A stretch of 41,075 nt of DNA, taken from assembly GCA_017532345.1 (NCBI GenBank), contig JAFXJJ010000088.1:1-41075 (forward strand). The letters are read 5' to 3'. Positions 25,795 through 34,292 of this stretch are shown here, one piece after another (position 1 is the first letter of the stretch; every line of letters begins with the position of its first letter). This DNA is from Erysipelotrichales bacterium (GTDB lineage: Bacteria > Bacillota_I > Bacilli_A > Erysipelotrichales > Erysipelotrichaceae). Under the pieces are notes generated by a model that saw only the letters and a list, made by a program, of their open reading frames with translations, was not told where the DNA came from and did no database searches. Both the position numbers and the translations under genes were made by a program.

Positions 25795-26662
25795 AATTGG
25801 CTCTCACATGGATTTAAAGGCACCTGATTACTTGTTAGCTGCTGTAAAGAAAACAATCGAAAATGGTGCTAATGCATTGATGGTATATACTGGTGCTCCT
25901 CAAAATACTATTCGTAAGGATGTTAATTTATTTAAATTAGAAGAAGCTCATAAGCTAATGAATGAAAGTGAGATTGAAGCTTCTTCACTTATCATCCATG
26001 CTCCGTATATCATTAATCTAGGTAATTGCGAAAAAGAAGAAACTTATGAATTAGCTGTTCGTGTATTAACTGATGAATTACAAAGAACGAAAAAAATGGG
26101 TGCAAAATATTTAGTCTTGCATCCAGGTTCGGCTTTAAAAGCTACTCATGAAGAAAGTATAGCTAGAATTATAAAAGGATTGAATCTAGCAATGAAAGAT
26201 AACGATTCTGTAACAATTTTACTAGAAACTATGGCTGGTAAAGGTAGTGAAATAGGTAGCTCATTTGAAGAGATTAAAGCAATCATTGATGGTGTTGAAG
26301 ATAAAGAACATATTGGTGTTTGCTTAGATACTTGTCACATTCATGATGCAGGATATGATTTAAATGATTTTGATAATGTATTAGCTGAGTTTAATTCACT
26401 ATTACCACTAGATTTAATTAAAGTAGTGCATGTAAATGATTCTAAGAATCTTCGTGGTGCTCATAAGGATCGTCATGAAAATATTGGATATGGTGAAATT
26501 GGGTTTGATAATTTATTAAATATTATCTACCATCCATTACTTACAAATGCTGTTAAAATATTAGAAACACCATATGTTAATAAAGAGATTGCACCTTATA
26601 AAGCGGAAATTGAAATGATTAAAAATAAAGAATTCAAAGATTTATGGGCTGAATTTAAATAG
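25787..26662 (+). CDS. nfo: Endonuclease IV (AP endonuclease)
   Basis: Endonuclease IV cleaves DNA at abasic sites in base-excision repair, using a trinuclear zinc centre in a TIM barrel. The 291-residue protein shows GSHMDLKAP at the start, LHPGSA, LLETMAGKGSEIGSSFEE, CLDTCHIHDAGYD and HVNDSKNLRGAHKDRH, which supply the metal ligands, and YGEIGFDN. ATG 25787 is chosen: GGTGA lies five bases upstream and the family starts MLKIGSH. It is translationally coupled to cshB, as in Bacillus yqfR-yqfS. Confidence 0.95.
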   Translation: MLKIGSHMDLKAPDYLLAAVKKTIENGANALMVYTGAPQNTIRKDVNLFKLEEAHKLMNESEIEASSLIIHAPYIINLGNCEKEETYELAVRVLTDELQRTKKMGAKYLVLHPGSALKATHEESIARIIKGLNLAMKDNDSVTILLETMAGKGSEIGSSFEEIKAIIDGVEDKEHIGVCLDTCHIHDAGYDLNDFDNVLAEFNSLLPLDLIKVVHVNDSKNLRGAHKDRHENIGYGEIGFDNLLNIIYHPLLTNAVKILETPYVNKEIAPYKAEIEMIKNKEFKDLWAEFK

Positions 26663-26879
26663 AATATTTATTTAGATTAGTTTGAATCTTATTTCTTATA
26701 TTAGTAGGAAGTGTCTGTAATATGGCACTTCTTTTTTGTTTATTGTATATTACTTCAGGATTCTTCTTTAGGATTGGGAGTAAGTATCTTATTTCTTCAT
26801 CAGTAGCATCAATGTTGTATTTTCTTAAAAAAGATTTGGCAGTATTGAAATCTAAATTACGAATATAATCATCTATCAT
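26655..26879 (-). CDS. YqfT-like (DUF2624-like) small protein
   Basis: This 74-residue helical protein begins MIDDYIRNLDFNTAKSFLRKY, continues IDATDEEIRYLLPILKK and ends NKIQTNLNKYSI. The pattern and its place next to nfo agree with Bacillus YqfT (DUF2624), a protein of unknown function, though identity is low and I rely partly on synteny. AGGAGG lies seven bases before the ATG, but this site forms the 3' arm of the ispG terminator hairpin. Its 3' end overlaps the convergent nfo gene by 8 nt. Confidence 0.6.
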   Translation of the reverse strand: MIDDYIRNLDFNTAKSFLRKYNIDATDEEIRYLLPILKKNPEVIYNKQKRSAILQTLPTNIRNKIQTNLNKYSI

Positions 26880-26881
26880 AT

Positions 26882-26918
26882 AAAAACCTCCTAAAGTAAT
26901 ATATGCTTTAGGAGGTTT
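26882..26918 (-). terminator. ispG terminator overlapping the ribosome binding site of the YqfT-like gene
   Basis: A perfect 13-bp inverted repeat (AAACCTCCTAAAG / CTTTAGGAGGTTT, 9-nt loop) starts five bases after the ispG stop and ends in five T residues on the minus strand. The 3' arm contains the AGGAGG of the next gene. Confidence 0.85.
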
Positions 26919-26923
26919 ATCTG

Positions 26924-27991
26924 TTACATAAATTTTTCTTTAATTAATAATTCAATTTCTTCTTTTAATACTTCTTCAAATTGATCTTCATTCACTTTAC
27001 GAATAATTTGACCATTTCTGAATATTAGTCCCTCATGAACACCGCCAGCAATACCAATATCGGCATGACGTGCTTCACCAGGACCATTTACTGCGCATCC
27101 CATGATGGCTACTGTAATAGGATAGTTGACAGTCATTAGATAGTCTTCCATCTTCTTAGCTAAAGGGATTAAATCCCATTGAGTTCTTCCACAAGTAGGG
27201 CAAGAGATAAATGTTGCACTATTAGGTAATAGATGAACACTGTTTAAAATACTTCTTGCAATTTTGATTTCTTCTGTTGGATCATCACTAACTGATACTC
27301 TGATAGTAGAACCAATACCATCATGTAGTAATGAGCCAATTGCAATAGCTGATTTAATAGAACTAGTAAAGAAAGTTCCAGCTTCAGTCACACCTAAATG
27401 TAAAGGATAAGGGAATACTTCTGCAGCTTTACGATATGCATCAATTGTAAGATCTACATCACTACATTTAAAAGATAGAATGATGTCATGGAAATCTAGC
27501 TTTTCTAATATTGATACATGTCTTTTTGCACTTTCCATTAAATTATCAATACTTACACTACCATCATCATTAACTAAATCTTTTGGTATAGAGCCTGAAT
27601 TAATACCAATACGAATAGGAATGTGATGTTCTTTACATTTCTCAACTACTGCTCCAACATGTGCAGGATTTTCAATATTTCCTGGATTTAATCGTATTTT
27701 ATCGATACCATTTTCAATGGCAAGGATAGCTAAGCGATAATCGAAATGAATGTCAGCAATTAATGGAATAGATACTTGCTTTTTGATTTCCTTGATGGCA
27801 TATGCATCACCTTCATCTGCGATAGCCATACGTACTAATTCACATCCACGTTTTTCTAATTCTTTAATTTGTTTTACAGTGGCATCAATATTACTAGTTT
27901 TAGTATTAGTCATTGATTGAATATATACGCGGTTATTACCGCCAAACTTTAAATTTCCAATAGTTACACTTCTACATTTTTCTCTTTGCAT
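26924..27991 (-). CDS. ispG: 4-hydroxy-3-methylbut-2-en-1-yl diphosphate synthase
   Basis: IspG is the iron-sulfur enzyme that converts MEcPP to HMBPP, one step before IspH in the MEP pathway. The 355-residue protein has the TIM-barrel N-terminal part (VYIQSMTNTKT; LIADIHFDYRLA; KIRLNPGN) and the 4Fe-4S domain with SCPTCGRTQWDL and CAVNGPGEARHADIG. ATG 27991 is preferred, nine bases after GAGG; an in-frame GTG at 28006 includes that site. It diverges from pbpA. Confidence 0.95.
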   Translation of the reverse strand: MQREKCRSVTIGNLKFGGNNRVYIQSMTNTKTSNIDATVKQIKELEKRGCELVRMAIADEGDAYAIKEIKKQVSIPLIADIHFDYRLAILAIENGIDKIRLNPGNIENPAHVGAVVEKCKEHHIPIRIGINSGSIPKDLVNDDGSVSIDNLMESAKRHVSILEKLDFHDIILSFKCSDVDLTIDAYRKAAEVFPYPLHLGVTEAGTFFTSSIKSAIAIGSLLHDGIGSTIRVSVSDDPTEEIKIARSILNSVHLLPNSATFISCPTCGRTQWDLIPLAKKMEDYLMTVNYPITVAIMGCAVNGPGEARHADIGIAGGVHEGLIFRNGQIIRKVNEDQFEEVLKEEIELLIKEKFM

Positions 27992-28013
27992 ATTTTTATA
28001 CCTCACTTAAATA

Positions 28014-28022
28014 ATTATACCA
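28014..28022 (-). promoter_or_regulatory. Extended -10 promoter of ispG
   Basis: On the minus strand TGG precedes a perfect TATAAT; the -35 is weak. The site lies about 23 bp before the ispG start, within the 78-bp divergent region shared with pbpA. Confidence 0.55.
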
Positions 28023-28040
28023 TGATTTGTTTATTTAGGT

Positions 28041-28046
28041 TATAAT
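28041..28046 (+). promoter_or_regulatory. -10 element of pbpA
   Basis: A perfect TATAAT, without a convincing -35, lies 24 bp before the proposed TTG start. Transcription from here would begin near 28053, after the ATG at 28049, which argues for the TTG start. Confidence 0.5.
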
Positions 28047-28069
28047 ATATGAGAAAGGACGTGATTTTT

Positions 28070-30187
28070 TTGAGTGAAAGAAGAAGTATTTTTAAACCAC
28101 GTGCTGAAAAAGGTAAGAAAGAACTACTGAATTGGAATGGTAGTAGCGATATTCTAAAGAAATTCGTTGATTTCAATGCAATTACAAATAAACGTATTAT
28201 GGCTATTGGTAGTGTGATTAGTATATTATTTATCATAATCGCAATTCAATTAGTGAGAGTACAAGTCTATTCTCAAGCTGAATATGAACAAAAGCTAATT
28301 CGATATACAACTAGCTACCAGAAGGTTTCACCTCCTAGAGGGCAAATTTATGATCGCAATTATGAGCTATTAGTTGAGAATAAAGCATTGTTGAATATCA
28401 TATATACACCAGCACAGCATGCTACTGATAGTAGTGAATGGGAGCTTGCACATAAAATCGTTGATTATTATGGATTAACAACATCTACATATACATTCCG
28501 TGATTTACAAGATGCTTATATGAATTTATATCCAGATGAAACTAATGATTTAATAACGGATGATGAATGGGTTAGCTATTATGCTAGAGAAATCAATGAT
28601 AGTGCTATATATCAGATGAAATTATCACGTATTACTAATGAAATGGTTAGTAAAGAGAAGGATGCTGATTTAATGGCATCAATCGTGAAGATGAATATGG
28701 ACAAGGCAACTAAAACAGTGCCTGCAGTTATATTGGAGGATGTTTCATATGAGGAGGCCGTTTATATTGCGGAACATAAGACTGAATTCCCAGGCTTTGA
28801 TAATTCATATGATTGGCAAAGAAATTATTTATATGGAGATTTATTAAAATCAGTATTAGGTTCTGTATCTAGTAAGAAGCAAGGTCTTCCTAGTGAAGCA
28901 ATGTCGTATTTTGTAGCGTTAGGCTACTCAATCAATGAGCGTGTTGGAACAAGTGGATTAGAAAAACAATATGAAAGCTTATTGAAGGGTGAATATATGT
29001 ATATTAATACGGTATACGATGATTCTACAGGATTACCAATTCAAGAAACTGTGGATGAAGGTAAAAAAGGATACGATATACGCATTAGTATTGATGTTGA
29101 ACTACAAGAAACAGTTGAAAGTATAGTGAGCAATACACTTATCGATGCAACGAAGAATCCATATCGATTGTACTTTGATGAAATGTATGTAGCGATGATT
29201 GAACCAAGTACAGGTGAGATACTTTCAATGGTTGGTAAGGAACAAGTTGATGGTAAGATTTATGATAAGTCATATGCAACATATATGGATGTGGGTGCAG
29301 CTGTACCAGGAAGTGTTGTTAAGGGTGCAACTATATATATGGCTTTAAATGAAGATGTTATTGATTATAATACTGTTTATTTAGATACTCCGCTGCATTT
29401 TATGGGAACACCTGTAAAAGCATCATGGAAAAATATGGGTTATATTAATGAAATAGACGCTTTGAAGTGGTCTAGTAATGTTTATATGTTTAGAATTGCA
29501 ATGAAGATGGCTGGTTCTAACTATATTGAGTATGGACCTTTATATATGAATGATAGACAAGGTACATTCTTGAAATTTAGAAAATATTTTAGAAGTTTTG
29601 GATTAGGACAGTTAACAGGTATTGATTTACCTGGTGAAAGTGTTGGTTATATCATGGATGAACCAACTGAAAATGGTCATTTATTGGATTATGTGATAGG
29701 TCAGTTTGATACCTATACAGTTTTGCAATTAGCTAAATACATTGGTACAATCGCAAATGATGGTATACGTGTTACACCACACTTGTTAGTTGAAGCATAT
29801 GAAACAGGAACAACTGATGTTGTATATCGCTACAACACCAATGTCGAGAGTGTATTAGAGAATTCTAAAGCAATAAAACGAGTTCAGGAGGGATTTAGAG
29901 AGTGTGTGGCAACAGGGTATTGTTCGACATATTTAAATAAAGTTAGTGAACCAGTAGCTGCGAAATCAGGAACAGCTGAAGCATACTTCTATGATGAAGA
30001 TGGGAATCTAGTGCCTAGTCCTAACAACACCTTTATTGCTTATGCACCATATGATGATCCTAAGGTTGCGATTGCATGTATTGCACCTCATTCATGGAAT
30101 GGTGTGTCACAATTAAATGCATGCCAGAAGGTAATTGCGGATAGCTTACAAGCCTATTTCGATTTAGAGGAGAATAGAAATGATTAG
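28070..30187 (+). CDS. pbpA: Class B penicillin-binding protein (transpeptidase)
   Basis: This D,D-transpeptidase crosslinks peptidoglycan on the outer face of the membrane, probably with a SEDS partner in elongation. The 705-residue protein has a cytosolic basic N terminus and one membrane anchor (about residues 45-67). The PBP dimer segment (PPRGQIYDRNYELL) follows, then the transpeptidase domain with SVVK (catalytic Ser415, Lys418), SSN (468-470) and KSGT (632-635). All active-site motifs are intact. TTG 28070 is chosen: AAAGGA lies 10 nt upstream, and the ATG at 28049 is upstream of the likely transcription start. Bacillus also has pbpA downstream of ispG. It overlaps the next gene by 8 nt. 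Confidence 0.92.
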   Translation: MSERRSIFKPRAEKGKKELLNWNGSSDILKKFVDFNAITNKRIMAIGSVISILFIIIAIQLVRVQVYSQAEYEQKLIRYTTSYQKVSPPRGQIYDRNYELLVENKALLNIIYTPAQHATDSSEWELAHKIVDYYGLTTSTYTFRDLQDAYMNLYPDETNDLITDDEWVSYYAREINDSAIYQMKLSRITNEMVSKEKDADLMASIVKMNMDKATKTVPAVILEDVSYEEAVYIAEHKTEFPGFDNSYDWQRNYLYGDLLKSVLGSVSSKKQGLPSEAMSYFVALGYSINERVGTSGLEKQYESLLKGEYMYINTVYDDSTGLPIQETVDEGKKGYDIRISIDVELQETVESIVSNTLIDATKNPYRLYFDEMYVAMIEPSTGEILSMVGKEQVDGKIYDKSYATYMDVGAAVPGSVVKGATIYMALNEDVIDYNTVYLDTPLHFMGTPVKASWKNMGYINEIDALKWSSNVYMFRIAMKMAGSNYIEYGPLYMNDRQGTFLKFRKYFRSFGLGQLTGIDLPGESVGYIMDEPTENGHLLDYVIGQFDTYTVLQLAKYIGTIANDGIRVTPHLLVEAYETGTTDVVYRYNTNVESVLENSKAIKRVQEGFRECVATGYCSTYLNKVSEPVAAKSGTAEAYFYDEDGNLVPSPNNTFIAYAPYDDPKVAIACIAPHSWNGVSQLNACQKVIADSLQAYFDLEENRND

Positions 30188-31133
30188 TGATAGTAAAAAA
30201 CAACAATTAGCTACAAAATACATTTTTAAAAATTCATTTAAACCGAGAGACTTAGATAAACTATCTATTCAAGAATTATTCTTTTTAATAAAGTCTTGTG
30301 AATTATTTAAAAGTGAAGAAGGCTTTGATAATGAAGGTTTAAATGAAAGGATTGCTTTATTTGAAGACGTTGCAAAGAATAAACTAAATCAATTAGATAC
30401 TCTTTATGTACTATACGATAATTCTACTAGTTATTTGTATTATGATGATATTGATGCCGTTGAACTATTTACATCTAGTGAATATGCAGAAAGAGCATTG
30501 GATTTCTATAGAAATAAGCAACATCGTAATTTGAGGATAGTATCTTATTCAAGAAAAACAATCTTTGATTTATTTAGTGAAATCAATCGATTAGGATTGA
30601 AGAATATATTAGTTGATAAAGGCCAGTTTTCTTATAAGTTTCAAAGTGATGAATTATTGTATTTAAAGAATGATAATGAAGAAATGCCATTTATGTCACA
30701 ATCGTTAATGGAAGCTTGTATTAAATTTTTTACGCAAATTAGATGGCAAATTAACTATAAAGATAAAGAGAATATTCTTGATGAGCTTCAATCTATAATG
30801 TTTGATGAAATTAAAAAAGCTAATTATTTAGTTCCAATTAAGCATGTAAGTGAAAATAAAGAAAGTAATGAAGAAGTAACTCTACACTTTGCGAAGATCG
30901 AAATTAGACCAAATAATTTATCCTATCTACCATTATTTAGTGATTGGATTGAATTTGAAAAGGTTTATGATAAGGATGAATATGATAGCTTAGTTATGAA
31001 CTTTGATGATTTGATACAGCTTTTAAAGAATAATGTATACGATGGATTATTATTAAATCCTAGAGGAATTAACTTTATTATGAATTCTAATCTTATCAAT
31101 AATATTCAACAAAGTAATGATGAAAAATATTGA
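30180..31133 (+). CDS. SseB-domain protein of unknown role
   Basis: This 317-residue protein appears to contain an SseB N-terminal-type domain twice. One copy is near residues 75-155 (TLYVLYDNSTSYLYYDD; ELFTSSEYAERAL; GLKNILVDKG). The second is near 230-310 (FAKIEIRPNNLSYLPLFSDWIEFEK; GLLLNPRGINFIM). SseB domains occur in many Bacillota proteins without a known activity. No signal peptide or membrane helix is seen, so it is cytosolic. GAGGAG precedes the ATG, which overlaps the pbpA end by 8 nt, so it is co-expressed with the transpeptidase. A role in wall growth is only inferred from this. Confidence 0.75.
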   Translation: MISDSKKQQLATKYIFKNSFKPRDLDKLSIQELFFLIKSCELFKSEEGFDNEGLNERIALFEDVAKNKLNQLDTLYVLYDNSTSYLYYDDIDAVELFTSSEYAERALDFYRNKQHRNLRIVSYSRKTIFDLFSEINRLGLKNILVDKGQFSYKFQSDELLYLKNDNEEMPFMSQSLMEACIKFFTQIRWQINYKDKENILDELQSIMFDEIKKANYLVPIKHVSENKESNEEVTLHFAKIEIRPNNLSYLPLFSDWIEFEKVYDKDEYDSLVMNFDDLIQLLKNNVYDGLLLNPRGINFIMNSNLINNIQQSNDEKY

Positions 31134-31172
31134 TTTTAGTAGTATTTTTGAATTTCTTATGATATATTTATA

Positions 31173-31201
31173 TTGTCAATAATGAATTCTTATGCTATAA
31201 T
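31173..31201 (+). promoter_or_regulatory. SigmaA-type promoter of rpmG
   Basis: TTGTCA and a perfect TATAAT are separated by 17 bp, 30 bp before the rpmG start codon. Confidence 0.85.
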
Positions 31202-31231
31202 CAATGAGCATGGTTTAGGAGGAGATCACAC

Positions 31232-31381
31232 ATGAGAGATAAGTTAACATTCCAATGTTCAGTATGTGGAGAACAAAACTATATTGGTACTCGTAACAAA
31301 CGTAAACATCCAGAACGTATGGAAATTAAAAAATACTGTCCACGTTGTAATAAACAAACTTTACACAAGGAGAAAAAATAA
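31232..31381 (+). CDS. rpmG: Large ribosomal subunit protein bL33, zinc-binding form
   Basis: bL33 is a small basic protein of the 50S subunit. The 49-residue product starts [20 protein letters not shown] and ends [16 protein letters not shown]. Two CxxC pairs (QCSVCG and YCPRCN) make it the zinc-containing form, which in Bacillota is often paired with a zinc-free copy regulated by Zur. GGAGGA lies upstream of the ATG. It has its own promoter and terminator. Bacillus rpmGA also lies between pbpA and the comG operon. Confidence 0.96.
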   Translation: MRDKLTFQCSVCGEQNYIGTRNKRKHPERMEIKKYCPRCNKQTLHKEKK

Positions 31382-31385
31382 TAAG

Positions 31386-31407
31386 AAAAGCCTTATTGGC
31401 TTTTTTT
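31386..31407 (+). terminator. Intrinsic terminator of rpmG
   Basis: A 7-bp stem (AAAAGCC/GGCTTTT) with a TTATT loop is followed by a T run, five bases after the rpmG stop. Confidence 0.8.
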
Positions 31408-31418
31408 ATTTATAGCCT

Positions 31419-31979
31419 ATGAAAATTAAACGTTTAATAGTTGGAGAAGAGGATACTAATTGTTACGTCATAAGTAATGATGGTGAAGCAATTATAATTG
31501 ATCCAGGTGACAATAGTAAGAAGATTGCGAAATACGTTGCTAAAGAAGAATTAAAAGTATTAGCTATATTCTTAACACATGGTCATTATGATCATACTAA
31601 AGCTGTGGATACTTTAGTTAATTTATATAATTGTCCTTGTTATTTAGATAGTGAAGATTTAGTATTTACTTCATATAATTCAAAAATAGAGGGCTCAATA
31701 ACACTGAAAACTAAATGTTTGAATTATAAAGAGATAATTGACGTTAGTAATTATCATTTTGAGATTGTAAAAACACCAGGCCATACGAGTGGCTCAGTAT
31801 GTATTAGTATTGATAATTATGTATTTACTGGTGACACAATTTTTGTGGATGGTATTGGTCGTTATGATTTATATGGTAGTAGTAAATCAGAACTAATGGA
31901 AAGTATTGAATTTATTAAATCTAAGTATGATGGATATACTTGTTACCCAGGACATGAAGAATCATTTATTATAAGTTAG
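31419..31979 (+). CDS. Metallo-beta-lactamase-fold hydrolase (glyoxalase II-like, YqgX type)
   Basis: The 186-residue protein has the metallo-beta-lactamase fold: THGHYDHTKA (the HxHxDH metal motif), KTPGHTSGSVCI, FTGDTIFVDGIGR and YPGHEES. It resembles Bacillus YqgX and other short glyoxalase II-like hydrolases that hydrolyse thioesters; the true substrate is unknown. Start ATG 31419 gives the family N terminus, but no Shine-Dalgarno sequence precedes it and the rpmG terminator ends only 11 bases upstream. Translation may be weak or leaderless. It has its own strong terminator. Bacillus also has yqgX before the comG operon. Confidence 0.88.
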   Translation: MKIKRLIVGEEDTNCYVISNDGEAIIIDPGDNSKKIAKYVAKEELKVLAIFLTHGHYDHTKAVDTLVNLYNCPCYLDSEDLVFTSYNSKIEGSITLKTKCLNYKEIIDVSNYHFEIVKTPGHTSGSVCISIDNYVFTGDTIFVDGIGRYDLYGSSKSELMESIEFIKSKYDGYTCYPGHEESFIIS

Positions 31980-32000
31980 AATTATTTTCTAACTTTTTTT
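31973..32000 (+). terminator. Intrinsic terminator of the hydrolase gene
   Basis: A 9-bp stem (AAGTTAGAA/TTCTAACTT) with a 5-nt loop is followed by seven T residues. The stem includes the stop codon of the gene. Confidence 0.92.
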
Positions 32001-32028
32001 GTCCTTTTTTTACTTTACTTACAATAAT
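31999..32028 (+). promoter_or_regulatory. Possible promoter of the comG operon
   Basis: TTGTCC and AATAAT are separated by 18 bp in the 77-bp gap before comGA; the -35 overlaps the T tract of the preceding terminator. No ComK box (AAAA-N5-TTTT) or SigX-type box is visible here. Confidence 0.35.
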
Positions 32029-32056
32029 TATGTAGAGGGGTAATAGAAAGGAGTAT

Positions 32057-33028
32057 ATGGAAAAATATTTAGATGATTTAATATTATATGCGCTTGAACA
32101 TAATGTTAGTGATATTCATTTATATGTAAATAAAGGTGTATTAACGATTCATATGAGAAATTCCGACGGTATGTTTTTATACAATGAAAAAGGAGATTTG
32201 CGAATACTAGAGTATCTTAGATTTATAACGAATATGGATATGTCTAGTTCTCATAAGATGCAAAGTGGTTCATGTACACTGAACTATAATGATAAACAAA
32301 TACCGATACGTTTCTCATACATATCAACGCCTTCTTTGATTAATGGAGCTTTACGAATATTAGAGCCCAATAAATTAATAACTATAGCTAATTTAAGTTA
32401 TGATAGAAAGCAGAATAAAATATTTAAAAATTGTTGTAAACTAACTGGCGGATTAGTTTTATTAAGTGGTGCTACAGGTAGTGGAAAAACAACTACATTG
32501 TATGCACTGATTGATGAATGTATTGAAAATCAGAAAAGTGTATTTACGATTGAAGATCCAATTGAGGTGATAAAACAAAATGTAGTTCAACTACAAATAC
32601 AAGATCCTAATATCACATATGAGAAAGGTCTTAAACAAATACTAAGACATGATCCTGATGTGATTATGGTCGGTGAAATAAGAGATGCTCAAACAGCAAA
32701 AATGGTTATTCGATGTGCATTAACTGGGCATTTGGTTTTCTCAACAATTCATGCTAGTAGTGCAAGTGGAGTAATTAATCGATTATTAGAATTAGGTATA
32801 AGTAAAGACGATATTAAACAAGTATTATCTTTAGTTTGCTCACAAAGATTGATAAAAGGAAAGAATGAGAAAATATGTGTCTATGATATTCTAGAAAAGA
32901 ATGATATTGAAAGGGTGTTAGATGGCGAAATTATTGGATGTAAGCTTGATCAAAAGATATTGGAATTATTTAATAAAAACCTTATTACAAAAACAGAGTT
33001 CAAAAAACAATGTACTAACAATACATGA
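32057..33028 (+). CDS. comGA: Competence type IV pilus assembly ATPase ComGA
   Basis: ComGA is the GspE-type ATPase that powers assembly of the competence pseudopilus, which captures DNA outside the cell. The 323-residue protein has GATGSGKT (Walker A, residues 138-145), the Asp box FTIEDPIEV, Walker B IMVGEIRDAQTA and the His box TGHLVFSTIHAS. The N-terminal domain is short, as usual for ComGA. GAAAGGAG lies upstream of the ATG. It opens a seven-gene operon. comGB starts inside its 3' end. Confidence 0.94.
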   Translation: MEKYLDDLILYALEHNVSDIHLYVNKGVLTIHMRNSDGMFLYNEKGDLRILEYLRFITNMDMSSSHKMQSGSCTLNYNDKQIPIRFSYISTPSLINGALRILEPNKLITIANLSYDRKQNKIFKNCCKLTGGLVLLSGATGSGKTTTLYALIDECIENQKSVFTIEDPIEVIKQNVVQLQIQDPNITYEKGLKQILRHDPDVIMVGEIRDAQTAKMVIRCALTGHLVFSTIHASSASGVINRLLELGISKDDIKQVLSLVCSQRLIKGKNEKICVYDILEKNDIERVLDGEIIGCKLDQKILELFNKNLITKTEFKKQCTNNT

Positions 33029-33986
33029 ATATCGTAATTTAGGAAGTTTACTTCAAAGCGGAGTATCACTTAGTGTTGCTTTAGATATTATAAAAACAAG
33101 TAAGAATGAGAAGATAATAAAGTATATTCAAGAATTATTATTGAATGGTGAGAATATTGAAACTATTTTATTTACTGAAAAAGATTATAGTAAACTATTT
33201 AAAACTTTTAATTATTTATATTCATTAGACAAAGCTATCTTAATAGTTGTAGACATAATTGAAAAAGCTGAAAAGGAAAGAAAAGCGTTAATTAATAAAT
33301 TAATATATCCCTTTATTATTGTGATAGTGAGTATGAGTGTTATGTATTTTGGTTGTTTCAAACTTATTCCTAATATGATTAATATGTTTGAATCGATGGG
33401 GATTATGAATGATAATATATTACTTTACTTATCACAAGGTATTGTTGTATTTATGTGCTTATTACTTCTTATGATTTTATCAATGATTATTTTGGGATAT
33501 ATAGTTTTTAAAAGAAATTTGCTTATTAATATTTATAATTCAATTAATATTACTTATGTTCGTAAAATAATTTCGAATATAATAACTTATCTTTTTATTT
33601 CACATTATATAGTTTTTTTAGAAAAGTCCCTAACTACAAGAGAAATCCAAGAGGTTATGTTACTTGGAGATGAGTCGCATATAAATTACCAGATAGCACT
33701 ATTGCTTCAAAAGCGATATGAAGAAGGTATGAGTTTTGTGGATGCATTTTCATCTATTGAATATTTTGATGAGCGTTCAAAGCAACTAATAAAAATAGGT
33801 TATATTACAAATTCTTTAATAGCGTATATTAATATTTACATTGAGGAAATCAAGGCAATAATACAAAAATCTATAAAATATATTATTTTATGTTTTCAGG
33901 GGTTTTCTTATGTATCAGTATGTATTTGTGTTTTGACAATTGCTAATTTATTATTTGAACCATTAAGTATATTAGAAAATATGTAA
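32922..33986 (+). CDS. comGB: Competence type IV pilus platform protein ComGB
   Basis: ComGB is the GspF-type inner membrane platform on which ComGA acts. The 354-residue protein has an N-terminal cytosolic region (HEYRNLGSLLQSGVSLSVALDII), paired hydrophobic helices near residues 125-150 and 170-195, a second cytosolic region (LLQKRYEEGMSFVDAFSSIEYFD) and a C-terminal helix near 325-350. The chosen ATG has AAGGG seven bases upstream but lies 107 nt inside comGA in another frame. A later start nearer the comGA stop is possible because the first 30 residues are not typical. Confidence 0.88.
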   Translation: MAKLLDVSLIKRYWNYLIKTLLQKQSSKNNVLTIHEYRNLGSLLQSGVSLSVALDIIKTSKNEKIIKYIQELLLNGENIETILFTEKDYSKLFKTFNYLYSLDKAILIVVDIIEKAEKERKALINKLIYPFIIVIVSMSVMYFGCFKLIPNMINMFESMGIMNDNILLYLSQGIVVFMCLLLLMILSMIILGYIVFKRNLLINIYNSINITYVRKIISNIITYLFISHYIVFLEKSLTTREIQEVMLLGDESHINYQIALLLQKRYEEGMSFVDAFSSIEYFDERSKQLIKIGYITNSLIAYINIYIEEIKAIIQKSIKYIILCFQGFSYVSVCICVLTIANLLFEPLSILENM

Positions 33987-33998
33987 AGGAGGGTTATA

Positions 33999-34292
33999 AT
34001 GAAAAGTAAAGGGTTTACAATGTTAGAAATGCTTATTGTTTTAAGCATCGTTGCGTTATTGTTTACAATTACACTTCCAAATATTCAAAAACGTATGAAT
34101 AGTGTAAGAGAAAAAGGATGTAGTGCATTAATTGAAGTCGTGAATACAAGTATACTTCAATATGAATTAGATACAGGCGAAGTTGTAGATTCAATTGATA
34201 CACTAGTAGAAGAAGGATACTTGAAGGAAAGCCAAACTAAATGTATGGATGGTACAGAGATTACAATAAGTGATGGACAAGCTGAAAGATAA
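33999..34292 (+). CDS. comGC: Major competence pseudopilin ComGC
   Basis: ComGC is the main subunit of the DNA-uptake pseudopilus, processed by the prepilin peptidase ComC. The leader MKSKG is followed by FTMLEMLIVLSIVALLF. Cleavage is after Gly5, Glu10 is the +5 residue needed for assembly, and one hydrophobic helix follows. Cys41 and Cys82 could form the disulfide known for ComGC. The 97-residue size is typical. AAGGAGG precedes the ATG. Confidence 0.95.
   Translation: MKSKGFTMLEMLIVLSIVALLFTITLPNIQKRMNSVREKGCSALIEVVNTSILQYELDTGEVVDSIDTLVEEGYLKESQTKCMDGTEITISDGQAER

Noticed and set aside
31980..32056. ComK box or SigX box ahead of comGA.
   Set aside because: No AAAA-N5-TTTT pair or SigX-like motif occurs in the gap.
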